DNA of 64,000 bases from Mesaphorura yosii. Lineage: Eukaryota; Arthropoda; Collembola; Poduromorpha; Tullbergiidae. Under the pieces are notes generated by a model. That model was not told the origin of the DNA. It saw nothing but the letters and a program-made list of their open reading frames with translations, and did no database searches. Positions 1 through 11,000 of this stretch are shown piece by piece. The stretch lies in assembly GCA_009869945.1 (NCBI GenBank), contig WIXG01000011.1:434001-498000 (forward strand), read 5' to 3'. Within the stretch, counting starts at the first letter, position 1. Each line of letters starts with the position of its first letter. Both the position numbers and the translations under genes were made by a program.

Positions 1-225
1 CTGGTTTTGGTTTGGTTTTATCGCACGGCAGTGAGAGAGACTTGTTTTTGTGCTGTGCACGCGAAAACGCGTCGCGTTACCCATTGTTGTCATTTGTAAG
101 TCAGTTTGTCATCAAACATTGCCGTTTAGTCTGTGATACATTTTCGCACGAGGAAGTGACAACAACACACGAAACTTCTGCTTGGAGATTCAACGTTGAC
201 GTTAATTCGTACAGAATATTGGACA
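1..225 (+). promoter_or_regulatory. 5' leader region upstream of the Rop gene
   Basis: This stretch precedes the Munc18/Rop start codon and is probably its 5' untranslated leader plus part of the promoter, cut by the window edge. I see no clear TATA box or splice pair that would define a transcription start. An open frame runs through it, but it begins at a non-ATG codon and has no recognisable content. Confidence 0.35.
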
Positions 226-2852
226 ATGGCCCTGAAAGTTGTGGTTGGGCAAAGTAAGACTTCGATTATTTACATGCCAAAATATTGAGCAACCCTAAAT
301 TTTGATTTTCTATTTTCATATCCAAGAAATCATGACGGATGTCGTGCACGGCTGTGCGACCGGCACAACGACGACAGTCACGAGACCACGGAAAGACTTC
401 TGGCGTGTTCTTGTCGTGGACTACTACGCAATGCGAATCATCTCGTCCTGCTGCAAAGTGCATGATTTGGCCGTGGAAGGAATTCTCGTCATCGAAAATA
501 TTGCCAAGAAACGCCAACCGTTTCCAGCCTGGGAAGCTATTTACCTTGTGAGTCCCACCGAGGCGTCAGTGAATGCAATTATTCAAGACTTCAACGATCC
601 CAAGCGTCTCATGTACAGCAAGGCGCACATTTTCTTCACTGATGGTAAGTTTTGCCTTTGCCATTTTCCCAATTTGTGCCATGCATTTGAAATCCGACTG
701 CATTAGCATTTTCTTCGTGTTGCAGTATGTTCGGATGATTTATTCGAAAAGTTAGGCAAGGCTCGATTTGCCAGTCGGATCGAGACGGTGAAGGAAATTG
801 ATATTGCTTTTCTGCCGTACGAGAGCCAGGTGAGTAGGCAATAAGGTCTCAAATGGCCATGGCTGCGCTGCGCTGCTGCACGGTTGCAGTAAAATTTATG
901 AGATTTGCCAAAACTCATTATCATTATCATGAGACACGATTTGACCATAAAATTCTATTTTGCTTGATTGCACCCGACGATAAAAATAATACGTACGTCG
1001 TTCCTGCTTTCTGTTCGTAGGTGTTCACGTTAGATTCGCCCGAAGTATTTAAACTTTACTACGGAGTGTCCACGTGTCCCGACGACAAACTCACAGTGGC
1101 CATGGACCGAATGGCCGAACAAATTGCGACGTTGTGTGCGACGCTGAATGAATTTCCATACATTCGATACAGGCAGGTCATTTTACGACCTTTCTGACTG
1201 TTGACTGTCGATTGTATTCTAATTACTCATTCTGACTTCGCTAATAGCAATTATGGAAATGCGGAGCAAAACATGAAGCTGGCGGACACGGTGCAGAGGA
1301 AACTGAATATTTACAAGCAGACGCACGCACCGACGATGGGTGCCGGAGGAGCCTCGTCACGTTCTCAGTTGCTTATACTTGATCGAAGTTTCGACCTAGT
1401 CTCGCCGCTTCTTCACGAGCTCACGTTCCAAGCAATGGCGTACGATCTCCTGGATATAAAGAATGACTCGTACAAGTTCATAGAAGGCGCTGTGGGTGGG
1501 TCGAAGGAGAAGGAAATATTTCTGGACGAGTCTGATGATTTATGGAGAGAGTTGAGGCACAAAAGCATCGGAACGGTCTCTGAGTAAGTTTTGGTTTCGG
1601 CATTCGGAAACTTTGGACTTACGGAGGCAGTGAGAAATGAAAAATTAAACCGTGCATTTCCAGACTCATTGGAGATGCAGTCAAGAAATTCAGTGCGAGC
1701 AAGAAAGGGCTTATGAAGGGCGACGCTACAAACATGAAGGACTTGGCGAAAATGGTGAAGGAAATGCCGCAGTATCAGAAAGAACTGAAAAAGTATACTT
1801 CGAGTTCACGAGTCGCACAGGATTGCATTCAAGACAGTGATCGAATTCGATTGCTTTGTAAAGTTGAGCAGGTAAACCAAAATTTCCGTGTAAAACACAC
1901 GCACACACGTATGAGGAATGCTTGTCAATTTATGCCTTTGATCTGAAGGATTTGGCAATGACCACGGACGAAAATGGCGAACCAATCAAGGACTACATGT
2001 CGGTGATGAACCCTGTGCTTATGGATTCCATCGGAGTTCGGCCTGAAGAAAAGCTGCGAGTCATTCTTCTGTATCTCCTTTCACAAAATGGCGTTCCTCG
2101 CGAGAGGCTGGAAAAGCTCTTGCAGCACGGTGATCTTAGCTCTTCTCTCATGTCGACGCTGACCAATTTGGAGCTGCTGGGTATAAATGTGACGAATGAA
2201 CCCGTAAGTCACCAGAAACAGCACCAGCTTGTTGAATTCGTCTTTGTTATCCGCTATTATTAATGACTCCGACACTATTTTGTTCACAGAAAAATAGCAA
2301 GCAAAGTCAGGTTCCTCACTGCAAAGTCAAACAGGTTGGCGAGGACGAGACGTTTAACATATTTCAGAGATGGGAACCAACTGTCAAGTACCTAATCAAG
2401 GACTTAATGAGTGGTAAACTGGATGACAAAATGTTTCCGTACTTGCCTGGTCGTGTGATGAACTCCACCGCGAATAAAGCGCAAGCAGTCAGGTAATACA
2501 ACGCATGCAATTGAATGCTAAATGCTTAGTGGTAAATGCGTCGTCTTTCTTGCTTCTTTAGCGCGCGCTTCGGAAATTGGCAAAAAGCTGACAAAAATGG
2601 GCAAGCCACGAGCCAAAGCTCTCTGCCGCGACTCATTGTATTCATCACCGGTGGTGTGGCATTTTCGGAAATGAGATGCGCGTACGAGTTGTCGGAATCC
2701 AAAGACTACGATGTGCTTATTGGTAACAAAAACTCACAAAGCGTAATTTCCTATTGCGATTCTTGACGATTTCCTTCCATTTGTATGCAGGATCCACGAA
2801 TGTCATTACGCCATCAAAGTTTGTTGAGAATTTGAAGGATTTGCGGGCGTAA
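226..2852 (+). CDS. Rop: Munc18/Rop (syntaxin-binding protein 1 type) SM protein, complete, ten exons
   Basis: Sec1/Munc18-family protein that binds syntaxin and SNARE complexes and is needed for synaptic and general secretory vesicle fusion at the plasma membrane. Exons: 226-253, 327-644, 726-829, 1021-1172, 1248-1583, 1664-1871, 1949-2203, 2290-2492, 2562-2722, 2791-2852; 608 aa, against about 595 in fly and human. Family blocks seen in order include [90 protein letters not shown] and SEMRCAYE. The ATG at 226 opens [10 protein letters not shown], which matches the family N-terminus. Residues about 16-30 hold a Thr/Arg-rich insertion of some ten residues compared with Rop and human STXBP1, in domain 1. 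The junction after exon 4 seems to use a GC donor. Introns are 69-191 bp. Identification is from remembered family sequence; the choice of Munc18-1/Rop over another Munc18 paralogue is probable. Confidence 0.93.
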
Positions 2853-2916
2853 AAGCGTGGAACGAAGGAGTACTTGGATAGTCATCGATTTAGTAATTCA
2901 CATAGCGGAATCAAGA

Positions 2917-2922
2917 ATTAAA
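2917..2922 (+). terminator. Proximal poly(A) signal (ATTAAA) of Rop
   Basis: An ATTAAA hexamer lies 65 nt after the Rop stop codon. It is a common variant signal and would give a very short 3' UTR. Confidence 0.4.
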
Positions 2923-3654
2923 GTAGCAACGTAATGCAAAATGTGGGAATCAATTGTTATCTCGTCGTAGAATTCTTAGCCAAGCGTTCGTATTCAATGT
3001 CGCATAGGCTATGAAAGTTGTTCTTGTTAAACTTGTTAGCTGCGATTCGTACTTGTCACAGTTAAAACTTGTTAAAACTCTCGATTCGAGTCGCGAACAC
3101 AAAGCTGCAGTCGCAGTTTTGTTACTCGTAGCTAGATCATGTCACTCGTCACTGATCATGTCAACAGAAATTCGTATGTGCGTGCCTTTTTGTTGTTATC
3201 TTAATGCGTTCTTGTTAGAGTTGTTGCCGTTAAATTCTTGAAAGAAGAGGAAAACTAGTGGCTTTCACATTAAAGTCTTAATCGTATGCAAATCGCGAGC
3301 TGTCGCGTAGTCAATCTTCACGTAGACTGCTGGTTTTGATGTTAATGTTATGATGTTATCTCAAATAGGCTAAGTAAATGCGAAAATTGTGCCCAAGTCC
3401 ATTACAGAGCTTCTGAAAAATCACTTTTCGCATTTAGTTCCTCATTTTTGCTTTTGCTTCTCATTTCCGATTATCTTAATTTCACATTTTTATGTGCTGC
3501 GATCCCGCCGCCACCGCGTAGTTGCGCAATTCTTTTGTGCTGCGTTGTGCCTAATCTCATTTTATACGGGCTTAATCTTTTGCTAATTTACAACCACATT
3601 TTTCAATTTATTTATTTGCTATTTGCTTAAGTTCACGCGAGTCATGAATCGTGA

Positions 3655-3660
3655 AATAAA
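3655..3660 (+). terminator. Distal poly(A) signal (AATAAA) of Rop
   Basis: A canonical AATAAA lies about 0.8 kb after the Rop stop, following a T-rich stretch. If used, the 3' UTR would be roughly 0.8 kb. Which of the two signals is used cannot be decided from sequence. Confidence 0.4.
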
Positions 3661-5077
3661 AATTAATTTATCAAACAGAAGCGAGAGCAAGATTGCAAGA
3701 CAAGTGATTATTCGACGAGCTAGGCAGCAAGTCGGCCACACTTTTGTTCTCGTGTCATGTCATTAAGTCATTAAGTAATTTGTGTGTTTCTGATCTCAAT
3801 TTGGTGGTTGGTGGTCAGCGCCTTGTGCTTGGCACCTACGCGGCGCAATGTCATCAAGAATTGGTTCGAATTATGCAACAATTAAGTGTTTAAGTGCTTG
3901 CTTTGTTTGAACTGAATTTTGTGTCAATTACGCTCACACACTGACTCCATTTCTTACGATTATGACTTTTGTTTGATTTTTTCTTGTTTCGCACCCAATT
4001 TGTACTTGCGTATTATCCTTTTACGTGCACGACATAATTCACTCATAATCACCGCTCAGATCATGCAATTCAATGCGTACGCACTGCATACAAGGCCTAA
4101 TCGCAATTAGTAAAATAGTTCGCACCGTACATTACCTTTCGTCAATCCGCATTGCACCCAAAAAGAAACCGCATCGCATGTTGGAAAATTGCTTTTACGC
4201 TCAACTTACACGCGTTACATGAAATGCGAACCACGAGCGACGATTGCTACAATTAATTAAATTCAAAGCAGGAAGTTGCCAAAAATTAGATCTTGGCATT
4301 TATACGTGCGATCGAGCCGTGCGATTGAGAGCTTTCTTGCAATGCAGTCCTGGTGTTACTTTCGTGCAAATGAACCAAATTAAGGGCTTCTCAACGCATG
4401 AAGATAGGAGGCAGGCGTCAGGCGTAGGTTTTTCCCACTCCACTTTAAATTGAAGTGCCAGGAGCCAGCCAGCCAGCGGCGGTGGCGTGAGCGTGAACCT
4501 GAAAATGCAATGCATGAATTTAAATGATGCGTAATCATCCATAATCATAATAATAATTATATCAACACATAACTCAAACAAGAAAGTTATTAAAAGTGAA
4601 TAGATTTTTTCGCGAGTCACCCGACACTGCAACTGCGATTGCACACGATCACGACCACGGCCATAATTTCTTCAAGGTAGATGAAAGTGGTTCAACGGGT
4701 TGCTTTCATTGCATTCGAATTCACATCTGCATCCACATTGCCCTAATGCCAAATGCACGTACGCAGCAAGTAATTGCATATTGTTGTAGTGTTTCGCTAA
4801 TTGTAATTGAATGAAGGTGATCTTGGCTTCTAAGTTACTACGTTGTACATTGAAGACCAAAAGTTTTCACAAGATTGAAGCCACGACGTATGCAGAATTA
4901 TGCAAGGCGCATACAAAAAGCCAAACAGAAGCAGCGAACTTTTTTTTGACGTTCGTGAAGGAGAAAACTGAAAATGCAACATTGTGGAGTACGATTACAA
5001 TTGCCAGAAAAAAGTCAATTGACTATTACGTACCTTTACATGCATGAATACTGTGAGAATACGTGAAATTCTGAGTT

Positions 5078-7102
5078 ATGATACAGATAATCATCGTCAT
5101 CACCGCATTATGTAGCTCAATTGTTTCTGAGTCGGCCAACGATAATAACACGACGACGGAACACGAAATCCTTCAACTTGCGAATTGTGAACCTCATAAG
5201 AACACGGTCTTTGTCTTCTTTTGTGCCCTCGCTGCAAAAATGAAGACAAGTCGGTCCTGGCTCTGGTCCCGTAGCAGTAATTACTTTCAGTTTATCAGTA
5301 ATAGCTTAATACTTACGTTGTTCTTAAACGTAAGTCCACTCAGCGGCAAGTTCACGTCCCTGGAAGCCAGCGAAGGACTTTGTCCTGCACCGGGCACACT
5401 GCCAGTCGCGGAGCACGCCAATTATCCATGGGTAAGTACTAAAAGTACATACGAATCGAAAGCTCTGTCGACTAGAGTTAACAATGACTAGGCTTATTGT
5501 TCCTAGTTACTGATTGGACGCCGGTACTACGTCCCAATGGCCAGCCGGCACGCAATCCACAAATACGCCGAAGTATTTTTGGGACGTCCTGCTCGAGATC
5601 ATTACGAATTGAATCGCATGAATTTGCAAATCGAACATGTCCTGGGGAAGTACCGGAAAATGGGATTTGACCGTGAATTTCGCCAGCTATGCCTCTCGGA
5701 ATCAAGGACAGTCCGCAGATTCCCACGAAACTTGCTGGAACGATATTGCTACGTCATCCGGTCTTGGTTAGCTGGAGAAGGCACTGATGTTAATTTAATG
5801 GCCACCTCACTGGACACGATTGTCTGGACAGACAACCACACAGCGATTCTAGTCACCAAATGCATCAACCACATGTATTACGACTGGGAGGTGTACTCGA
5901 TTGGGAAAACGTTGCTGCCTCATGTTCGTGACCAGATTCTGGAAGTCATACAATTCTTGGGCTTCAGCCTGCACAACGTCCTCTTCTACGATTATGAGCA
6001 TCACAAATTCTATGAACAGCCACTCGTGCCGCTGATTGCGCATGGACCGCCAGTTGGACTGATTAAGGCAAATGTAGGTCCTTTCAAGGCATTGCCAGCG
6101 CCTCCGTTACCTCTTCCACCGGTTCATCATCACCTAGAGCACGTTAATTTGAATCACGTGGCTGTCGACCATCACCATCACCATCATCCGCATCATCACC
6201 TGGAGCAGGTCAATTTGAATCATATCCCTGTCGACCCTCACTCTCATTCACATCCCCATCATCACCTGGAGCAAGTCAATTTGAATCATATCCCTGTCGA
6301 TCCTCATCATCGACCATCGACCCATCCTGACCACCCACACCAGCATTTGGAGCATGTTAACGTGGATCAGCATCATCATGTGCAGCATGTAAAGGTCGAT
6401 CCACATCACTCGCATCACATCGAGTACGTCAAGACCAATCATGTTGACCCTAATCATCCTTCCGTGGTTCCAGTTGTGCATGCAAGCCATGGGCTTAAGG
6501 GTCATGTACAGGACAAGCAAAAACTACGAGATTATGGGCCGATGTCGTACTATGCAGTCGAGATTCATCCTGACCCCGAGAAGGGATACTATGCTCACCC
6601 TCCTCCAGAATTTCTCAAGCACCACCACGAAGGGCAGACACACGTAATTCATCAGGATCCAATTCTTCATAACCACCACCATCATCATCAAGACCTTCAT
6701 GGCGGGTCTGTCCTTACGGGACCAAGTGCACCTACAGTTCCTATAAATTATGCACCACTTATCCCTTCGTACTCGGAGGACGCACCTGTGCAGAGTGCTG
6801 ACAACGCTCATCATGACGCGCAACCGTCCCAGATGCTGCAAGATTCCAAAAAGTTACTTGAACAAACAAGGAAATTTGCGGAGCTGCAGCAGGCTGAGAT
6901 TCAGCAACTTTACCATAACCCCGTCCTGCAGTATGCGGCGACATCACAACAAAAACAGGTGCTGACACATTCCCAAACACTTTCTGCCACTCCAGCATCC
7001 GCACCTGATGTCCAAACCCACGAAGTAGGAAATCCGCGGCATCCTTCGACTGCCATTACAGCACTTGCACAACTTCCTGTATCCTATTTTACCTCGTCGT
7101 AG
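5078..7102 (+). CDS. Secreted histidine-rich repeat protein, function unknown, two exons
   Basis: Exons 5078-5431 and 5507-7102, joined in phase 0 by a GT-AG intron; 649 aa from the first ATG. I do not recognise the family. From the ATG at 5078 the N-terminus is a hydrophobic leader. A second in-frame ATG at 5240 (Met55) is followed by a basic stretch and the hydrophobic run SLILTLFLNVSPLSG, an equally good signal peptide, so the start is uncertain. Residues about 95-300 form a globular, probably helical region with four cysteines (C102, C180, C199, C237), which could make two disulfides. From about residue 320 the chain is dominated by His, Pro, Asp and Val/Asn, with 22-residue repeats at 325-390 and further His clusters to about 430 and again near 500. 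The end is Gln/Ser/Thr-rich. Secretion and metal (Zn/Cu/Ni) binding or pH-responsive assembly are inferences from composition only. Confidence 0.8.
6125..6322 (+). repeat. 66-bp tandem repeat (three copies) coding 22-residue His-rich units
   Basis: Copies start at 6125, 6191 and 6257, exactly 66 bp apart and in frame. Each encodes H-H-H-L-E-(H/Q)-V-N-L-N-H-(V/I)-(A/P)-V-D followed by a His/Ser/Pro spacer. The second and third copies are nearly identical at nucleotide level, which indicates recent duplication. Degenerate relatives (HLEHVNVD, HVQHVKVD, HIEYVKTN) continue to about 6470. Confidence 0.92.
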
Positions 7103-7106
7103 AGTA

Positions 7107-7112
7107 AATAAA
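7107..7112 (+). terminator. Poly(A) signal of the His-rich gene
   Basis: AATAAA begins 5 nt after the TAG stop. A second AATAAA at 7198-7203 would give a more ordinary 3' UTR of about 120 nt, so the second may be the one in use. Confidence 0.55.
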
Positions 7113-7197
7113 TGTCTGAGAGTCTAGATTTGTTAATGAATAGTTAATTGATTGATCTACATTGGATTGGAATGTATGTCCTATAATTTTTTTAGTT

Positions 7198-7203
7198 AAT
7201 AAA
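7198..7203 (+). terminator. Second poly(A) signal of the His-rich gene
   Basis: AATAAA lies 96 nt after the stop codon, in an AT-rich tail after a run of T. The position suits cleavage near 7220. Confidence 0.55.
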
Positions 7204-8071
7204 GCTCAGTATTATTAGTAAACTACAGTTATACGATTCCAGTCCAGACTCAGAGTTTGTGGATGATACGATACGATCAGTATGATTCTGCTGTGATACG
7301 ATTCCCGTCAAAATTGGATACAGTTGCAAAGAAACAAGGTGTAATAAAAGTTAGTTCGTCGAGGTAATCACATTTCAGCAGATCCTGTTATCCAGTCTGA
7401 ATCGCCACAACTGAATTGTTTGGACGAAGACGGATTTATCAAATTCCAAGCGTTCCGTATCAAGATAGTATCGCAGTCGCAGTCGAACGTCGAGTATTCT
7501 CAACTCGACTTCAATCTGAAGAATTCAGACGCAGGAGCACGAAATTACTTTCACATTTTGCTGAATAATACAAAATTCAAATGATACATTTCCATTCAGC
7601 AGCCTTCAGCGACTTCGTCATTCAAGGCTGACATTCTGTCGTGTCTGTCTTGCGTCTTGCTCCCTTGCCTGGTTGTGGTGCTATTGATTTTCTCTAATAA
7701 GAATTATTTCCATCGCCTGCCGGAATTCGGATCGGATGGCTGGTGGCATGGATGGATGAATTCTCAGGCAGGACTGACGGGCAGACAGAGACTCGAGCTG
7801 GATCTAAAATTTGGAATTCCGCTCACAATTCACAACAAGTTAACGACGACGGCAAGAGACAGAATTAGGACACAGCAACGGCGACGGCACTTGGCATGGT
7901 TCGCATTATGAATAGCAGTTCCTGTGCGGCATGTGTCTTGGTACTTTGGGAAACTTTTCCGTTTTGGGAAGCTGGGACCCACCGACCATTAAGGTCGAGT
8001 CATGTAGATATACGAGGAGCGTGCCTGTTCCTCGTTGGGATCTTCTGCCGTGCAGCAGCACTCAGCACTAT

Positions 8072-8090
8072 CCTGCCTGCCTGCCTGCCT
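8072..8090 (+). repeat. CCTG microsatellite, four copies
   Basis: CCTG is repeated four times and followed by a partial copy. Similar short runs occur at 44551, 45278 and 54598, and as CAGG on the other strand at several sites. Confidence 0.8.
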
Positions 8091-11000
8091 TGGAAAATTT
8101 GGAAATGGAAATGTAGGTCAGCCAAAACTGGAACGAATGGTAAGCCTGCCTGTGCCTGCCTGGTTCCTCTACATCACACGATTTTTAGTGCTTTGGTACT
8201 TTTCACTGTAACCTTTCAGTGAAAGCGAGGAGTAAGGAGAAGAGAAAAGAAGGAATGTGTCCGTGGAATGAATGGGCCAAGTCTCCGAGCAAAGCACATT
8301 TCATTCAGCCAAGGCCTACTCTCCACCACCACCGCCTGCTTCGTCCGTGCATGTGCGAATTTATTTAGTTGAAGGATTCGCAAATCGTAGAATCCGTTCC
8401 TCGTCTCGAAGTTCTCGTGTGGCTTTCGGCAAGGCACAGAACGGGCAAGGGATTGAAAATTAAACCAAGTGAAAATTTTCTATTTGCCTTGCCTTTGTCT
8501 TCGTTTTGTTGTTGATGACTGTGGCGTGGCGTGACTTGATGGTAGTTGAAGCTGAAGGACAATCGATTCTAGCATCAGCTCACAGGCGAGACTCTGCACC
8601 AGACCAAGGCGAGCCAACATCAAGCCATTTATTTCCCGTGGCGGTGTTACCCTAACCGGTGCGGGCCGGTGCACGTACATAGAAACAACGCGTGCAGTCA
8701 ATGATTTCGCGTGCTATTGCTGGAAATGCCTGTAGCTGGTTCAATATCATCCAGTCAGCGTTATTTATGCACTGAAATGTAGGTCACAACATAAGTAACA
8801 CCACCGCAAGCGGTCTCGGCCGAGGCCGGGCTGTGGCGGTGGCCCACCATGATATATTTAGGCTTCTCGTAATTTTGTGTTCACCATTCGTATTCGGATT
8901 CATCGTCGCATTCGTGGGAGCGTAAATAATGGAAAGCAATAAATACACGCGTACGCGGATACGACGATGGTAAAATATGCTGGCGAGCAAGCGGCAAGTG
9001 TGGGATCCATAAAAGTCGCTCTTCACTCAGCTTTCGTCCAGGATCTTCAATTCTCAGGCTTCAGGACGTTGAGTACGCAGGAACAGCTTGACAACGAAGG
9101 CGAGGACCCGCAAGTGAGCAAGCGCGAGCTCCATCGAACAGGCAATAAGTGGAATGAATGTGTCATTTATTAATCCTGTCGCTAATAAATACTTAACGCA
9201 CTATCTGCTCTGGTCACCAGCAGCCAGCCTCAGCCTCCGCTGCTGTGCTTCGATTTTCTAGATTGTGTGCTGGTGCTGGCGCTGGCGCTGGCAAGTATAA
9301 TCCTTCAATCTTTGCAGAGCAAGGAGAGAATTAATGATCTGTTTTAATGGGTTTTCTTTCGCCGGTGTTTACCATTTACTGCTAACTGTTTACTGGTCCA
9401 CAGTTTGCAGTGCGGTGTGCCGTGAGCACTTTGCTTCGTAAATTGTGAACTCATCGATGCTTGTGTGAAACGTCAAGTGAAAGCATTCCGAGACCCGCCG
9501 AAGCGCATGCAATTTGGAAATTCTTGGCGTTATTAAATTCTGTAAAGAGAGTTGCCTTTGGACTTTGGGCATGGCATTCTTGAATGCTTTATGCTTCAAA
9601 GTGAACCAAATTTATCTCTGCGTCCGACTCAAAGTCGTGACTTATTGTTTGGGCAGTTCTCAATGCAATACGGCCTTGGCTTTAGCGATTTGGAGATTAT
9701 TAGTCCAGATTTCTGTATAAATCATGTAATTTTCGAGTCAAATCGCCGTTCGCTTTGATTTCTTGACTATTATGGTGTCTTTGGGCAAAATTGAGTATTC
9801 CTGGCCAGCCATAATGGCAAATAATTCGATTCGTGAGGCTGGGACAATAAATCAACTTCGCACCAGCAGGCCAATGTCAAATTCTGCTGAAGACGCCGTC
9901 TTTTGCTCTGGCTAATTTACTGTTTTCTTGGAATTTCGTGAAATTAGTGCTATTCTGTATTTTGTACTTTGGCAAGAATTTCGTTACACAGATAAAAATC
10001 GACCATGAATGCAAAGGAATTAAGTTATTTATTATTTACTCTTTTTTGGTTCGTTAACTTTTACATTCTGCAATGCTGCATTTCTGTAAATGTAATTACA
10101 GAAACCCTAATGTACTCATTACGTTTAAGATTGTTGCAAATTATTCGGTCTGCTGGCGGTGCAAGCCTGCGCGTGCAAGTGTTACCGTTATCGGCATCAG
10201 CAGTCAAGATCATAAATGCAGGGCACAGAATGGGAAGAAAGTTGTAAACAATTTTGACAAATTGATTCTCAACATTAAGTGACCGTTTAAATCAAAGTTT
10301 GACATGAACATCTGCAGTTCAGAGGTGCTTAATTAGTTGTTTACAAAACGCCGGCAAACAGAGCGTGTAATTTGTATTCAGCGAGCAGTCAGAGAGAATT
10401 ATTCAAGAACATAGTTTCATGATTTAGAAGTAAAGCCTAAAGCCTTCTCCTTTTCTTGGACAGTGTGAATCAAAACTTCAGAATTCCAATTTGAGGAGCT
10501 ACCGTTGTAATGTGCTTTCGTACGTGAATTTGCATTCGAATACGTGATTAAGTTCGCCAAGAGAAAGGCCGGTCATAAACGCGCTAGTTAAAAGGAACAC
10601 CGCGTACGCGTCAGAACACAGTTTATGGAGCGAAGTAAAGCAAAAAAAAATTTTGATGGCGACGGTGATGATGTAAAAGTTGACATTATAAATTGTTAGC
10701 ATACAGCAAAGCACAAGAACGATTAAGATCTCAATTTCATTTCGGGACATTCTCATATTATTTCACGTTCACTCGTCGTTTACGTCGTCTTTTTGGTTCA
10801 CAGCTTGCCAGATTGCTTTACGACGGTCGTTTCCAGCGTTCAGTCATGGCCGTTATCGTTTCCAGTAATAAAAGGGTTCGGAAATTGTAAAGTTTATGTA
10901 CTTAATCTGACGACCATGGAATTGGCAGGCAGGCAGTCATCGCAATCGCACCGGCAGCGGAAAGAAACTCGGGACTAAATAAGCCGGTGTGAGTGCGAGG

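Larger units (their letters stand above)
2853..5077. other. Non-coding spacer with Rop 3' UTR and upstream region of the His-rich gene
   Basis: About 2.2 kb with no supported coding sequence. The first part is the Rop 3' UTR, with candidate poly(A) signals ATTAAA at 2917 and AATAAA at 3655. The rest is AT-rich single-copy-looking DNA that should include the promoter of the next gene. I could not identify a core promoter with confidence. Confidence 0.5.

Noticed and set aside
6524-6841. Met/Val-rich frame antisense to the His-rich gene
   Set aside because: Complement of CAT/CAC histidine codons gives ATG/GTG, so the frame is a shadow of the real gene.
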